DNA from: Amnibacterium setariae | Lineage (GTDB): Bacteria > Actinomycetota > Actinomycetes > Actinomycetales > Microbacteriaceae | Direction: 5' to 3' | Length of the DNA stretch: 64,000 nucleotides | Assembly: GCF_003581425.1 (NCBI RefSeq) | Contig: NZ_QXTG01000002.1 | Location: 1,302,001-1,366,000 of the forward strand | Program-made: the position numbers and the translations under genes | Shown: positions 41,479 to 50,269 of the stretch, piece after piece | Layout: each line of letters opens with the position of its first letter | How positions within the stretch are numbered: position 1 is the stretch's first letter | The notes under the pieces: model-generated | Seen by the model: only the letters and a program-made list of their open reading frames with translations | Databases searched by the model: none | What the model was told of the DNA's origin: nothing

Positions 41479-42060
41479 ATGGGGCGACGCGCGCAGCCGG
41501 AGATCAAGGAGCAGCTGCTCGAGCGGTGCACGGACTACGCGCTCGCGCACGGGCTGCCGGACGGTCTGGACGAGTTCGCGGCCGAGACGGGGACGTCGCC
41601 GCGCATGCTGCTCTACCACTTCGGCACCCGCGACGACCTGTTCCGTGCGGTGCTCGCCGCGGCGCGGAGCCGTCAGGTCGCCATGTACACGGCGCTGCTG
41701 CGCCCTCGTGACGACGAGCCGTACACGGCCGTGCTCGAGCGGGCGTGGGCGAGCATGACGGGCCCGTCGGGGCAGCCGTACCTGCGGATCTTCAACGCGC
41801 TGCGCCAGGACGCCGAGCAGCGCCTGTGGCCGGGCTTCCGCCGGATCGCGACGACGGACTGGCTCGGCCCCCTCGAGCAGGGGCTCGGCAGCATCGGACG
41901 GGCCGAGGACGCGACGCTCGTGCTCGCCGTCATCCGCGGGCTCCTCGCCGACCTCGAGGCGACCGACGACGCACCCCGGGCGGACGACGCCTTCCGCCGG
42001 TTCATCGCCCTGCTCGATCGGGACGTCGCCCGGTCCCCGACGGCCGCACCCGGCTCCTGA
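41479..42060 (+). CDS. TetR-family repressor (YxaF/TetR_C_11-like)
   Basis: This 193-residue regulator has a helix-turn-helix in residues 8-50 (CTDYALAHGLPDGLDEFAAE, then TSPRMLLYHFGTRDDLFRAV). The C-terminal domain is an AcrR-type bundle. I placed the start at the ATG giving MGRRAQPEIKEQLL. It is the likely repressor of the divergent SnoaL/hydrolase operon through the GTAATG palindrome. Confidence 0.82.
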   Translation: MGRRAQPEIKEQLLERCTDYALAHGLPDGLDEFAAETGTSPRMLLYHFGTRDDLFRAVLAAARSRQVAMYTALLRPRDDEPYTAVLERAWASMTGPSGQPYLRIFNALRQDAEQRLWPGFRRIATTDWLGPLEQGLGSIGRAEDATLVLAVIRGLLADLEATDDAPRADDAFRRFIALLDRDVARSPTAAPGS

Positions 42061-42099
42061 GGGCCCGCTCCTGCACGACCGACGGCGGCGTACGGGCGG

Positions 42100-43173
42100 C
42101 TACGAGGCCCGCGCGCCGTCGTCCGGGCGCAGGCCCCGGTCGCGGAACCAGGTCCGCATCACGTCGACGAGCCCGACCTTGCGCTCGAGGGGCGACCAGT
42201 GCCCGGACTCGAGGTCCACGACGGTGAGGTCCGCGCACGCGTCGCGCATGGGGTCGCCCTGCCGGTTGCCGACGACGGTGCAGATCACGTCCCACGCGCC
42301 GTTCACGAAGAGCACGGGCTGGCGCAGGCGCCCGCCCTCCGGCGCCCGGCGCGCGTAGGCGAGGTCCGCGTCGTCGTTGACGTACCAGGCCGACGACGGA
42401 CCGAACCCGGTCGCGGTGAAATCGTCGACCAGCCGCTCGAAGTCGGCGGGCGGCCACAGCGAGGGGTCGGGAGGGGTGGCCGGCGCGCGGTGCGCCGACC
42501 CGAACCGACCGTGGTTCCGGGTGACGAGCGCGTGAGGCGCGACCCGTCCGACCGCTGCGGGATCGCCCGCGCGGTAGATCGATGCGAGCGACGCCGCCGG
42601 GTCGGCGTCGAGGTCGCCGACGGCCGTCTCGAAGTCGGTCGTGTAGAAGCGGTAGTAGTCCCACTGCCCGTCGGGGTACTCGTCCGCCGGGTAGATGGAG
42701 CGATCGACCAGGGGCACGATCGTGTCGAGGGCGTGGCCGCTCGGCTGATAGGCCAGGGACACCAGCACCACGGCGCGCGCACGGTCGGGCTCGTGCGCGG
42801 CGACCGCGCCCGCCACGACGCTCCCCCAGTCGTGCCCCGCCCAGACCGCCGGCGCCCCGCCGAGGTGGTCGTGGAGCTCGACCATGTCCGTCACGACCTC
42901 CTCGATCGTGTACTCGGCACGGTCGGCCGGGGCGGACGAGGCGCCGAACCCGCGCAGGTCGGGAGCGACGCAGTGCCAGCCGTCGGCGGCGAACGCCTCC
43001 AGCTGCGCGCGCCAGATCAATCCGATGCTCGGCCACCCGTGAAGGAGGATCAGCAGCGGCCCGTCGACGGGGCCGCTCTCCAGGAACGCCGTCGAGTGCC
43101 GCGGCGTCGTGAAGGAGCGCTGCACGAGCGCGGGCGCGCCCGTCGCGGAGCTGCTCTCAGGGAAGTCGGTCAT
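42100..43173 (-). CDS. soluble-epoxide-hydrolase-like alpha/beta hydrolase
   Basis: This 357-residue protein has the alpha/beta core typical of soluble epoxide hydrolases and haloalkane dehalogenases. HGWP (45-48) is followed by GHDWG with nucleophile Asp115, a lid with several Trp and Tyr, and a late SGHWSPLE histidine. It should hydrolyse an epoxide or related electrophile through an aspartyl-ester intermediate. I prefer the ATG at 43173, with GAGAGG upstream, over the GTG at 43179. It lies downstream of an MFS pump and a LysR gene on the same strand. Confidence 0.85.
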   Translation of the reverse strand: MTDFPESSSATGAPALVQRSFTTPRHSTAFLESGPVDGPLLILLHGWPSIGLIWRAQLEAFAADGWHCVAPDLRGFGASSAPADRAEYTIEEVVTDMVELHDHLGGAPAVWAGHDWGSVVAGAVAAHEPDRARAVVLVSLAYQPSGHALDTIVPLVDRSIYPADEYPDGQWDYYRFYTTDFETAVGDLDADPAASLASIYRAGDPAAVGRVAPHALVTRNHGRFGSAHRAPATPPDPSLWPPADFERLVDDFTATGFGPSSAWYVNDDADLAYARRAPEGGRLRQPVLFVNGAWDVICTVVGNRQGDPMRDACADLTVVDLESGHWSPLERKVGLVDVMRTWFRDRGLRPDDGARAS

Positions 43174-43234
43174 GCGCACTGCCTCTCGTTCCGATGTCTG
43201 CTGCCTGCGCGGTCGGGGCGTCGTGCGGTCCGGC

Positions 43235-44470
43235 TCATGCCGCCGGCACCTCGGCGACGTCCGGCCGCGCTCGCGGCCGGACGAGCGCGACGAGCAGCCC
43301 CACGACCGCGATGCCCGCGGAGACGAACGGGAGCGAGGAGGCCGCGAGACCGCTGCCGAGCACCAGGCCGCCGATCACCGCGCCGAGGCCCTGCCCCGCG
43401 TAGATGCTCGACGAGTTCAGGCTGACGGCCACCGTCGGGCTGTCCGGCGCCAGCTCGATGACGCGGACCTGCTGCGGCGGCGTCGACGCCGTGAACGTCG
43501 CACCCCAGAGCAGCACCAGCGGGATCGCGACGAGCGGCGTGCGTAGCACGGGGACGAGCGCGAGCACGACGGCCTGGAGCGCGATCGTGGCGAGGAGGAC
43601 GCCGCGCGGCGCGAACCGGTCGACGAGGGGCCCGGCAGCGAGGGTGCCGCCGAACGCGCCGAGCCCGTAGACGATCAGCAGGAGCAGCAGCGCCGCGCCG
43701 CTCGCGTGCACCGTCGCGCCGAGGATCTCCGAGACGTAGGTGTAGGCGCTGATCCCCGCGGCGACGACGAGCACGGTGACGAGGAGCACGAGCAGCGCCG
43801 GCCCCGACCGCGCCAGCGCCAGCACGGCGGCCGGCCGCACGGCGCGGGCCCGCGGCAGCGAGCGCGTCCCGACGGCGACGCCGACCGCGGCGAGCACGCC
43901 GAGCACGGCGACGACGAGCAGCGCGCTCCGCCAGGTCGAGAGCCCCGAGATCCCGAGGCCGATCGGCACGCCGACGGCGAGGGCGCCGTTCAGCCCGCCC
44001 TGCACCACGGCGAGCGCAGCGCCCGCGCGGTCCGGCCCGACGAGCGCGGCGGCGGCACCGAGGGCCGCCGGCGTGTAGAGCGCGGCACCGAGCGCGGCGA
44101 CGACCCGGCTCGCGAGCAGCAGGGGGAGGTCGGGCGCCGCGGCGGTCAGGAGGTTGCCGACCACGAGCAGCACGAGGGCGACGAGCAGGACCGGCTTCAG
44201 GGCGAAGCGACCCGCGAGGGCCGCGAGCAGCGGGGCGCCCACCGCGTAGACGACGGCGAAGACCGTCACCGCCTGGCCGACGGCGGCGGTCGAGACGTCG
44301 AGGTCGCGCGCCGCCTCCGGTAGCACGCCGCTGAGCGCGAAGAGGCCGGTCCCGACGGCGAACGCCCCGAAGGCGAGGACGACCACGGCACGCCAGGGGT
44401 GACCGGCGTCATCCGGGGTCGAGGCGCGCACCCGCCGAGCCAACCCGTTCGGGGCCGAGCGATCGAGCAC
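43235..44470 (-). CDS. MFS efflux transporter
   Basis: This 411-residue transporter has 12 hydrophobic helices, and RVVAALGAALYTPAALG matches helix 4 of the DHA1 group. The later part (LIVYGLGAFGGTLAAGPLVDRFAPRG) is typical of the second half. The first 25 residues are a polar cytoplasmic tail. It lies between the LysR gene, 18 bases upstream, and the epoxide-hydrolase gene, so LysR, pump and hydrolase may form one unit that senses, breaks down or expels an electrophile. Confidence 0.85.
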   Translation of the reverse strand: MLDRSAPNGLARRVRASTPDDAGHPWRAVVVLAFGAFAVGTGLFALSGVLPEAARDLDVSTAAVGQAVTVFAVVYAVGAPLLAALAGRFALKPVLLVALVLLVVGNLLTAAAPDLPLLLASRVVAALGAALYTPAALGAAAALVGPDRAGAALAVVQGGLNGALAVGVPIGLGISGLSTWRSALLVVAVLGVLAAVGVAVGTRSLPRARAVRPAAVLALARSGPALLVLLVTVLVVAAGISAYTYVSEILGATVHASGAALLLLLIVYGLGAFGGTLAAGPLVDRFAPRGVLLATIALQAVVLALVPVLRTPLVAIPLVLLWGATFTASTPPQQVRVIELAPDSPTVAVSLNSSSIYAGQGLGAVIGGLVLGSGLAASSLPFVSAGIAVVGLLVALVRPRARPDVAEVPAA

Positions 44471-44488
44471 CGGATCGAGAGCGGTCGT

Positions 44489-45418
44489 TCACTCCTCGTG
44501 AACGACCGCAGCTGGAGCGGTCGTTTCGCGGGACCGCTGCGATTCCACCGCGGCTCCACGCAGCGCGCGGACAGGCCCGGACCGGTCGCCCGAGCGCGTG
44601 ACCAGCAGGACCGGGCTCCTCGGCCCGGGTTCCGCCAGCGCGCGGATGCTGACGCCGTGGGGCGCCGCGCTCGTCATGTGGTCGTGCACGAGCGCCGTCG
44701 CGCCGCTGATCGCGACGAACGGCAGCAGCAGCTCGTGGCTCTGCATCCGGTGCGACCGCCAGCGCGGGTGGGCGTCGGCGTCGGCGAACCACGCGACGAT
44801 CCGGTCGTGCAGCCCGGGGGCGACGGCCCGGTCGGTCAGCAGCACCGGTCGCCCGTCGAGGTCGCCGCGGGTCAGCGGCCTCTCGACGCGGGCCAGCGGG
44901 TCCGAGTCGGGGATCGCGAGGAGGGTGTCGATCGTCTCGCCGACGACGAGCTCGTCGAGACCGCTGCGCAGCACCGGACCGCGGAGGATCGCCGCGTCGA
45001 CCTCGCCGCGCTGGACCGCCGAGGCCGCCTCGTCGCTCCACATCGACCGACCGGTGGGCTGCAGCGCCGGCACCGACTCCGTCAGACGCGCCAGGATCGG
45101 GCCGAGGAAGGCGCTGAGGTTCGGCCCGACCGCGACGGACAGCTTCGTCGCGGCCGCCCCCGAGAGGTCCGCCGCGAGCTCGCGCATGGCGTCGACCCGT
45201 GCCAGCGCATCGCGCGCCGCCTCGACCAGCTGCAGCCCCGCGGCGGTCATCGCGACCCGCCGGCTCGACCGGGAGAAGAGCTGGACCCCGAAGTCCTGCT
45301 CGAGCAGCTGGATCCGCTGCGTGACGGCGGCGGGCACGACGTGCAGCCGCGCTGCGGCGCGGGCGAAGTGCAGCTCCTCCGCGACGACGACGAACGTCTC
45401 GAGGTCTCGCAGCTCCAT
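44489..45418 (-). CDS. LysR-family transcriptional regulator
   Basis: This 309-residue regulator has an N-terminal LysR winged helix (LRDLETFVVVAEELHFARAA, then VVPAAVTQRIQLLEQDFGVQLF) and an effector domain. The ATG at 45418 gives the usual length. It stands upstream of the pump gene on the same strand, an arrangement that differs from the usual divergent one, so it may act at a promoter in front of itself. The first 250 bases upstream hold the short ADH-leader-like frame. Confidence 0.85.
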   Translation of the reverse strand: MELRDLETFVVVAEELHFARAAARLHVVPAAVTQRIQLLEQDFGVQLFSRSSRRVAMTAAGLQLVEAARDALARVDAMRELAADLSGAAATKLSVAVGPNLSAFLGPILARLTESVPALQPTGRSMWSDEAASAVQRGEVDAAILRGPVLRSGLDELVVGETIDTLLAIPDSDPLARVERPLTRGDLDGRPVLLTDRAVAPGLHDRIVAWFADADAHPRWRSHRMQSHELLLPFVAISGATALVHDHMTSAAPHGVSIRALAEPGPRSPVLLVTRSGDRSGPVRALRGAAVESQRSRETTAPAAVVHEE

Positions 45419-45460
45419 GCGTGCAGCCAACCATCCGGCCGTCGGAGCGCGCTGCGCAGC

Positions 45461-45595
45461 TCATCCGCCTCCGAGGCCGGCGAGCGCGATCGCGATCAGG
45501 CGATGGGCGCCTGATCTCGCCGCGGGGACGCTCGGCTCCGGAGCCTCTGCGAGGGCTCCGCTGGTCTGGTCGAACAGCGCGACGGTGGTGTCCAT
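45461..45595 (-). pseudogene. possible alcohol-dehydrogenase leader remnant
   Basis: A 44-codon frame starts at an ATG with a very good AGGAG site and reads MDTTVALFDQTSGALAEAPE at its N-terminus. This echoes MDTTALLSQQVDGPLVP, the start of the zinc alcohol dehydrogenase at 58234, which likewise diverges from a TetR of the same subfamily. After some 16 residues the likeness ends, followed by a stop. I read it as the 5' end of a lost ADH gene whose TetR partner remains at 45671. A genuine short peptide cannot be excluded. Confidence 0.4.
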
Positions 45596-45647
45596 GGTGC
45601 TCCTGCCTGGTCGACGAGGAGTGTGCGCCCGGTCTGGACAACTTGTC

Positions 45648-45663
45648 AACCAACCGGTTAGAT
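45648..45663. promoter_or_regulatory. candidate TetR operator with AACCGGTT core
   Basis: AACCAACCGGTTAGAT contains the palindrome AACCGGTT and shares the ACC-N-ACCGGT arrangement with the site at 58207. Both sites lie in front of TetR genes of one subfamily, seven to twenty bases from the start here. Confidence 0.5.
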
Positions 45664-45670
45664 AGTGCTC

Positions 45671-46318
45671 ATGGAACGGAATGCGGATGCGACGAGGCGA
45701 AGGATCATCGCCGCCGCGTCGGAGGAGTTCGCGGAGCACGGGCTCGCCGGAGGGCGCGTCGACCGGATCGCGGAGCGCGCCGAGGCGAACAAGGCGCAGA
45801 TCTACCACTACTTCGGCAGCAAGGAAGCCCTGTTCGACCGCGTCTTCGACGCCTTCGTGGAGGCGAACCTCGCGGCCGTCCCGCTGCGGGTCGAGGACTT
45901 CGCGGACTGGGTGGTCGACATCGCCGACTACTACCTGCGGGAGCCGGACCTCATCCGGCTCGGGACCTGGGCACGGCTGGAGCGCACGCCGCACGGCGAC
46001 CTCTACGCGCGGCACGGCGGGATCTCCCCCGAGGTCCTGGACCGGGTCGCCGACGGCCAGCGCAGCGGCGCGCTGGTGGACGACGTCGCGCCGGTCGACC
46101 TGTTCTGCATGGCCGTCGCGCTGGCCGGCACCTGGGCCCAGGCCTCGATCAACATCACGGCGACCGCGGACGATCCGCCCGAGGTCCGCGAGCGGCGACG
46201 CCGAGCGCTGCGGCGGACGGCCGCCGCCGCGTTCACGACGGAACGACTTCAGGAGCAGAACCGCCTCCGGGCTGCCGATCCGGCGGACCGGGCTGCGCGG
46301 ACGGAGGAGGGATCATGA
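45671..46318 (+). CDS. TetR-family repressor
   Basis: This 215-residue regulator has a helix-turn-helix at residues 8-52 (FAEHGLAGGRVDRIAERAEA, then NKAQIYHYFGSKEALFDRVF). The ligand domain, with RVEDFADWVVDIADYYLREP, aligns with the TetRs at 39616 and 57607. The ATG at 45671 is used; a GTG six bases earlier is possible. The leader is short, with no ribosome site. Its stop overlaps the SDR start (ATGA), so repressor and SDR form one operon. Autorepression through the AACCGGTT site is likely. Confidence 0.85.
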   Translation: MERNADATRRRIIAAASEEFAEHGLAGGRVDRIAERAEANKAQIYHYFGSKEALFDRVFDAFVEANLAAVPLRVEDFADWVVDIADYYLREPDLIRLGTWARLERTPHGDLYARHGGISPEVLDRVADGQRSGALVDDVAPVDLFCMAVALAGTWAQASINITATADDPPEVRERRRRALRRTAAAAFTTERLQEQNRLRAADPADRAARTEEGS

Positions 46319-47271
46319 CCCGCATCACCGGGATCCGAGGGCTGACGGCCGGATCGAGCGCGCAGGAGGTCGTCGACGGCGTCGACCTCGACGGCCGGGT
46401 GGCGGTGGTCACCGGGGCGTCGTCCGGCATCGGGGTCGAGACCGCCCGGGCGCTCGCTTCCGCGGGGGCGCGGGTCGTGCTCGCGGTCCGTCGGCCGGAG
46501 GCCGGCGAGCGCGTGGCGGAGGACATCCGCCGGTCGACGGGCAGCACCGCGGTCGCCGTGCAGGAGCTCGTGCTCGACGACCTCGGGTCGGTCGACCGGT
46601 TCGTGGACCGCTGGTCGGGCCCGCTGCACGTCCTCGTGAACAACGCCGGGATCATGGCGACGCCGGAGCGGTACACGTCCGCCGGCTGGGAGCTGCAGTT
46701 CGCGACGAACCACCTCGGGCACTTCGCGCTGGCCACCGGTCTGCACGACGCGCTCCGGGATGCGGACGACGCCCGGGTGGTGTCCGTCGCGTCGACGGGC
46801 AGCAACGACTCCCCCGTCGTCTTCGAGGACCTCTTCTTCCTCCGACGCCCGTACGACCCGTCGGAGGCGTACGGGCAGTCGAAGACCGCGAACGTGCTGT
46901 TCGCGGTCGGGGCCTGGCAGCGCTGGGCCGGCGACGGGATCACGGCGAACGCCTGCATGCCGGGCGGGATCTGGACCAACCTGCAGCAGCACTGGGACCC
47001 GGAGGTCCTGCGGCGCGAGCAGGCGCGCGCCACCGACGTCGTGAAGACCCCGCAGCAGGGCGCGGCGACCTCGGTGCTGCTGGCGACCGCGCCCGAGCTG
47101 AGCGGCGTCGGCGGCCGGTACTTCGAGGACTGCCGCGAGGCCGAGATCGTGCCGGAGGTCCTCGACGGCCTGCACGGCGTGCGGGACTGGGCCCTGGACC
47201 CCGTCGCGGCGGAGCGACTCTGGGACGTCTCGCTCGCCCTGCTCGACGCCGAGCGGCGGCGCACCCGCTGA
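46315..47271 (+). CDS. short-chain dehydrogenase/reductase (retinol-dehydrogenase-like)
   Basis: This 318-residue SDR carries an extra 25-residue N-terminus. Then comes TGASSGIG as cofactor loop, NNAGIM, VASTGS for Ser and YGQSK for the catalytic pair. The segment ELQFATNHLGHFALATGLHD is typical of the RDH/WWOX-like branch, as is the protein at 38588. It is coupled to its TetR regulator by an ATGA overlap. It likely reduces or oxidises a hydrophobic carbonyl compound. Confidence 0.87.
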   Translation: MTRITGIRGLTAGSSAQEVVDGVDLDGRVAVVTGASSGIGVETARALASAGARVVLAVRRPEAGERVAEDIRRSTGSTAVAVQELVLDDLGSVDRFVDRWSGPLHVLVNNAGIMATPERYTSAGWELQFATNHLGHFALATGLHDALRDADDARVVSVASTGSNDSPVVFEDLFFLRRPYDPSEAYGQSKTANVLFAVGAWQRWAGDGITANACMPGGIWTNLQQHWDPEVLRREQARATDVVKTPQQGAATSVLLATAPELSGVGGRYFEDCREAEIVPEVLDGLHGVRDWALDPVAAERLWDVSLALLDAERRRTR

Positions 47272-47325
47272 CGAGTCGAACGGGTCCTCCGCTCGTCGGC
47301 GGGCGCGCCGCAGACGACCGACCGA

Positions 47326-48114
47326 TCAGAGCACGGTCGGGAGCACGCCGCCTTCGGCTCGGAGCGCCGCGCCGTTCGTCGCCGAGGACGCCGCGCTCGC
47401 CAGGTAGAGCACCAGGTTGGCCACCTCCGCCGGCTCGATGAAGCGCTCGATCAGGCTCGGGCGGCTTCCCGCGATCGCCGCCTTCACGTCCTCGACGGCG
47501 AGGCCCTGGTCCGATGCGAGCCGTTCGACCGCCCGGGCGACGCCGTCGGAGTACGTCGGACCGCCGAGGACGGAGTTCACGGTCACCGCCGTCCCCCTGG
47601 TCCGCTTGGCGAGCCCGTTCGCGAACGCGAGCGTCGCGGCCTTGGTGGCGCCGTAGTGCAGCATGTCGGCCGGGACGTCGACCCCCGATTCGCTGGCGAT
47701 GAAGACGATCCGCCCCCATCTGCGCGAGATCATCCCCGGCAGCACGCGGCGGGACAGGCGCACCCCGCTCAGGACGTTGACGTCGAAGTACCGACGCCAT
47801 CCGTCGTCAGCGATGGCCTCGAGCGGCGCGATGTCGAAGAGACCGACGTTGTTGACGAGCACATCCACGTCGTCGAGCCCGGCGAGGAGGTCCTCGACCT
47901 GCCCGTCGTCGGCGAAGTCCGCGACCGCGCCGGAGACGACCGCCCCCGGCACCTCCTGCCTCAGCCGCGCCACCGCGGTGGACAGCCGCTCCGCGTCGCG
48001 GCCGTTGAGGGTGACTCGTGCGCCCTCCGATGCCAGCGCGCGGGCGACGGCGAAGCCGATCCCCTGCGTGGAACCGCTGATGAAGGCGGTCCTGTCCTGC
48101 AGCCCCAGATCCAT
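47326..48114 (-). CDS. short-chain dehydrogenase/reductase
   Basis: This 262-residue SDR has SGSTQGIG as cofactor loop, Ser in IASESGV and YGATK as catalytic pair. The NNAG motif reads NNVG, a conservative change. An AGGAGGA site precedes the ATG. It diverges from a MarR gene, with two CTTGCYCGAGCAA palindromes in the gap, and converges on the previous SDR. MarR-type control suggests induction by a phenolic or other aromatic compound (inference). Confidence 0.87.
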   Translation of the reverse strand: MDLGLQDRTAFISGSTQGIGFAVARALASEGARVTLNGRDAERLSTAVARLRQEVPGAVVSGAVADFADDGQVEDLLAGLDDVDVLVNNVGLFDIAPLEAIADDGWRRYFDVNVLSGVRLSRRVLPGMISRRWGRIVFIASESGVDVPADMLHYGATKAATLAFANGLAKRTRGTAVTVNSVLGGPTYSDGVARAVERLASDQGLAVEDVKAAIAGSRPSLIERFIEPAEVANLVLYLASAASSATNGAALRAEGGVLPTVL

Positions 48115-48131
48115 GTCGAATCCTCCTGATT

Positions 48132-48145
48132 CTTGCTCGAGCAAG
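48132..48145. promoter_or_regulatory. MarR operator, perfect copy
   Basis: CTTGCTCGAGCAAG is a perfect 14-base palindrome 18 bases before the SDR start. A near copy lies 33 bases away at 48165. The pair is placed to cover both divergent promoters, so MarR can repress the SDR and itself. Confidence 0.65.
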
Positions 48146-48164
48146 CGAACAGGAACCTACCTGA

Positions 48165-48178
48165 CTTGCCCGAGCAAC
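48165..48178. promoter_or_regulatory. MarR operator, second copy
   Basis: CTTGCCCGAGCAAC differs from the copy at 48132 at two positions and lies about 20 bases upstream of the MarR GTG. It probably mediates autoregulation. Confidence 0.6.
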
Positions 48179-48198
48179 CAGTTCGCTATCCTGCGACG

Positions 48199-48684
48199 GT
48201 GCCGGACGACCACGACATCGCCCTCCGCGGCGAGGACCTCGAGACCTGGGCCGCCTTCGCGACGATGCTGGAGTGGTTGCCGCCCGCGCTCGACGCACCG
48301 CTGCAGCAGGGCTTCGGGATCACGCACTTCGAGTACGGCGTCCTGTTCGCGCTCGCCGACGCCGACGAGCGGACGCTGCGCATGAGCGTCCTGGCCGGGT
48401 ACGCCAACAGCACGCTGAGCCGCCTCTCCCGCGCGGTCGGTCGACTCGAGTCACGAGGCTGGGTCCACCGCTCGGCCGATCCGACGGACGGCCGGTCCAC
48501 GCTCGCGGTCCTGACGGACGAGGGCCTGCGCCGGTTCGAGCTGGCGACACCGGTGCACGTCCGGAACGTCCGCCGCCTGGTGCTGGAGACGACGACACGG
48601 TCGCAGCAGAAGCAGCTCCGGGAGATCTCGACGCGGGTGATGCGCGCCCTGCGGGCGTCGGGGCAGTGGTCGAGCGCGCGGTGA
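48199..48684 (+). CDS. MarR-family transcriptional regulator
   Basis: This 161-residue MarR protein has the winged helix in the middle: RMSVLAGYANSTLSRLSRAVGRL as recognition part, then GWVHRSADPTDGRSTLAVLT as the wing, with the family's DxR motif. It starts with the GTG at 48199 and diverges from the SDR at 47326. Such repressors release DNA on binding phenolic or oxidising compounds. The gene following on the opposite strand, an XRE regulator, is unrelated. Confidence 0.88.
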   Translation: MPDDHDIALRGEDLETWAAFATMLEWLPPALDAPLQQGFGITHFEYGVLFALADADERTLRMSVLAGYANSTLSRLSRAVGRLESRGWVHRSADPTDGRSTLAVLTDEGLRRFELATPVHVRNVRRLVLETTTRSQQKQLREISTRVMRALRASGQWSSAR

Positions 48685-48714
48685 TCCCGGCGCCGCGCAC
48701 GTGATGGAACAGCG

Positions 48715-49515
48715 TCAACCGTTCCGATCGTTGAGGAGCGCGAGCCCCGCCCGGGAGGCGTCGGTGACCGCGCGGTAGACGACGAGCTCCTGGCCCGGTG
48801 CCGCCCGCACGTCGAAGGTCTGGATGCGCAGGTCGATCTCGCCGCCGTGCGGGTGATGGAACGTCTTCGACTCGAGGCGGCGGCCGACCACGAGCCGGTC
48901 CGCCCACATCGCGCGGAAATCGGCGTCCGCCCCGACACGATCGAGCACGCGTCGGATGCGGTCGTCGGCCGGCTGAGCGGCGTGCAGGATGCGGAAGCCT
49001 GCGACGGTGTTCCGCGCGACGACGTCCCAGTCGGAGTACAGCCCTCGCATCTCCGGTACGAGGAAGGTCGACTCGAGCAGGTTGCGGGTGCCCGGGAAGC
49101 CGAGGAACAGGGCTTCGGCGAGCGGGTTCGCAGCGAGGACGTCGAACGCCTGGCCCAGCACGAACGCGGGATGCGCGCGCCAGTCGCCCAGGAGCCCGAG
49201 CAGGTCGTCCTCCACCCGCTCGTCGGTGGCGCCAGCGCGCGGCGGCGTCAGCCCCGCGAGGCGGTAGAGATGACCGAGACCGTGCTCGTCGAGGCGGAGG
49301 GCGCGCCCCACGCCGGCCGCGACGGCGCCCGACGGGGCGGTCTCGCGCCCCTGCTCGAGCCGCATGTAGTAGTCGACGCTCACGCCGGCGAGCATCGCGA
49401 CCTCCTCGCGCCGCAGGCCCGGCACCCGCCGCCGCTCCCCCTCCGACAGACCGACGTCCGCCGGTCGCACGCGATCGCGAGCGGCCTGCAGGAACTCTCC
49501 GAGGGCGGACGGCAC
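48715..49515 (-). CDS. XRE-family regulator with MmyB-like ligand domain
   Basis: This 266-residue regulator has an N-terminal Cro/CI-type helix-turn-helix (LRREEVAMLAGVSVDYYMRL, then EQGRETAPSGAVAAGVGRAL). A C-terminal MmyB-like domain that may bind a fatty acid follows (LLGDWRAHPAFVLGQAFDVL, then ANPLAEALFLGFPG). The family is common in actinomycetes and regulates SDR and ester-metabolism genes. The GTG start gives the usual length. It diverges from the two SDR genes starting at 49598, which it likely controls. Confidence 0.85.
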   Translation of the reverse strand: MPSALGEFLQAARDRVRPADVGLSEGERRRVPGLRREEVAMLAGVSVDYYMRLEQGRETAPSGAVAAGVGRALRLDEHGLGHLYRLAGLTPPRAGATDERVEDDLLGLLGDWRAHPAFVLGQAFDVLAANPLAEALFLGFPGTRNLLESTFLVPEMRGLYSDWDVVARNTVAGFRILHAAQPADDRIRRVLDRVGADADFRAMWADRLVVGRRLESKTFHHPHGGEIDLRIQTFDVRAAPGQELVVYRAVTDASRAGLALLNDRNG

Positions 49516-49597
49516 GTGCCGAGGGTAAAGGGGGTGCGGTGCACCCGGGTGCGGCAGGGCGTTCCCCCGCCGGCGGAGCCGATGGACGGTGGAGGCC

Positions 49598-50269
49598 ATG
49601 GAGGACAGCACGCACACCGGCGCTCTGCTCGTCGTCGGCGCAGGTCCGGGAGTCGGCATGGCCGTGGCGCGGCGCTTCGGCGGCGTTCCGGTCGGACTGA
49701 TCGCCCGCGACGAGGTCCGCCTGCGGGCGATGACGGAGACCCTGCGGCTGGAGGGGCGGACCGTCGCGTCCGCGGCGGCCGACGCGTCGGACCCGACGGC
49801 GCTGCGCGCGGCCATCGGCCGGATCATCGCGGAGCTCGGGGGCATCGACACGGCGTGCTTCAGCCCGCTCCCGCCGGTCGCCACGATCAAGCGGGCTGCG
49901 GCGACCGACGCGGAGGACCTGCTGACGGCCCTCGCGCTCGTCGTGGGCGGTGCCGCCACGACCGTGCGCGCGGTGCTGCCCGGGATGCTGGCGCGGGGAT
50001 CGGGCCGGCTGCTGTTCACGACCGGTTCCGGCGCCCTCCATCCGAGTCCGGAGCGGGCCTCCCCCGCCGTCTACACGGCGGCGCAGACGGCGTACATCGA
50101 CGTCCTGCGGCGCGATCTGAGCGGCCGCGGAGTCGCTGTGGCGCACGTCGCGGTCGTCGGTCCCGTCGGAGCGGACGGGCATCGCCCCGAGGACGTCGCC
50201 GACGCCCTCCACGACCTCGCAGACGAGGGCGGAAGCACCGTCCTCCACCTCACCGAAGGAGCACGATGA
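49598..50269 (+). CDS. SDR-fold protein with Lys-to-Gln active site
   Basis: This 223-residue Rossmann protein has VGAGPGVG as cofactor loop and FTTGSGA at the Ser position. YTAAQ stands at the catalytic pair, so Tyr is kept but Lys is Gln. The NAG motif is also lost (FSPLPP). It ends soon after the core, without the usual final strand. It may be a weak reductase or a binding protein. Its ATGA overlap couples it to the intact SDR that follows. A GTG at 49589 is an alternative start. Confidence 0.72.
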   Translation: MEDSTHTGALLVVGAGPGVGMAVARRFGGVPVGLIARDEVRLRAMTETLRLEGRTVASAAADASDPTALRAAIGRIIAELGGIDTACFSPLPPVATIKRAAATDAEDLLTALALVVGGAATTVRAVLPGMLARGSGRLLFTTGSGALHPSPERASPAVYTAAQTAYIDVLRRDLSGRGVAVAHVAVVGPVGADGHRPEDVADALHDLADEGGSTVLHLTEGAR

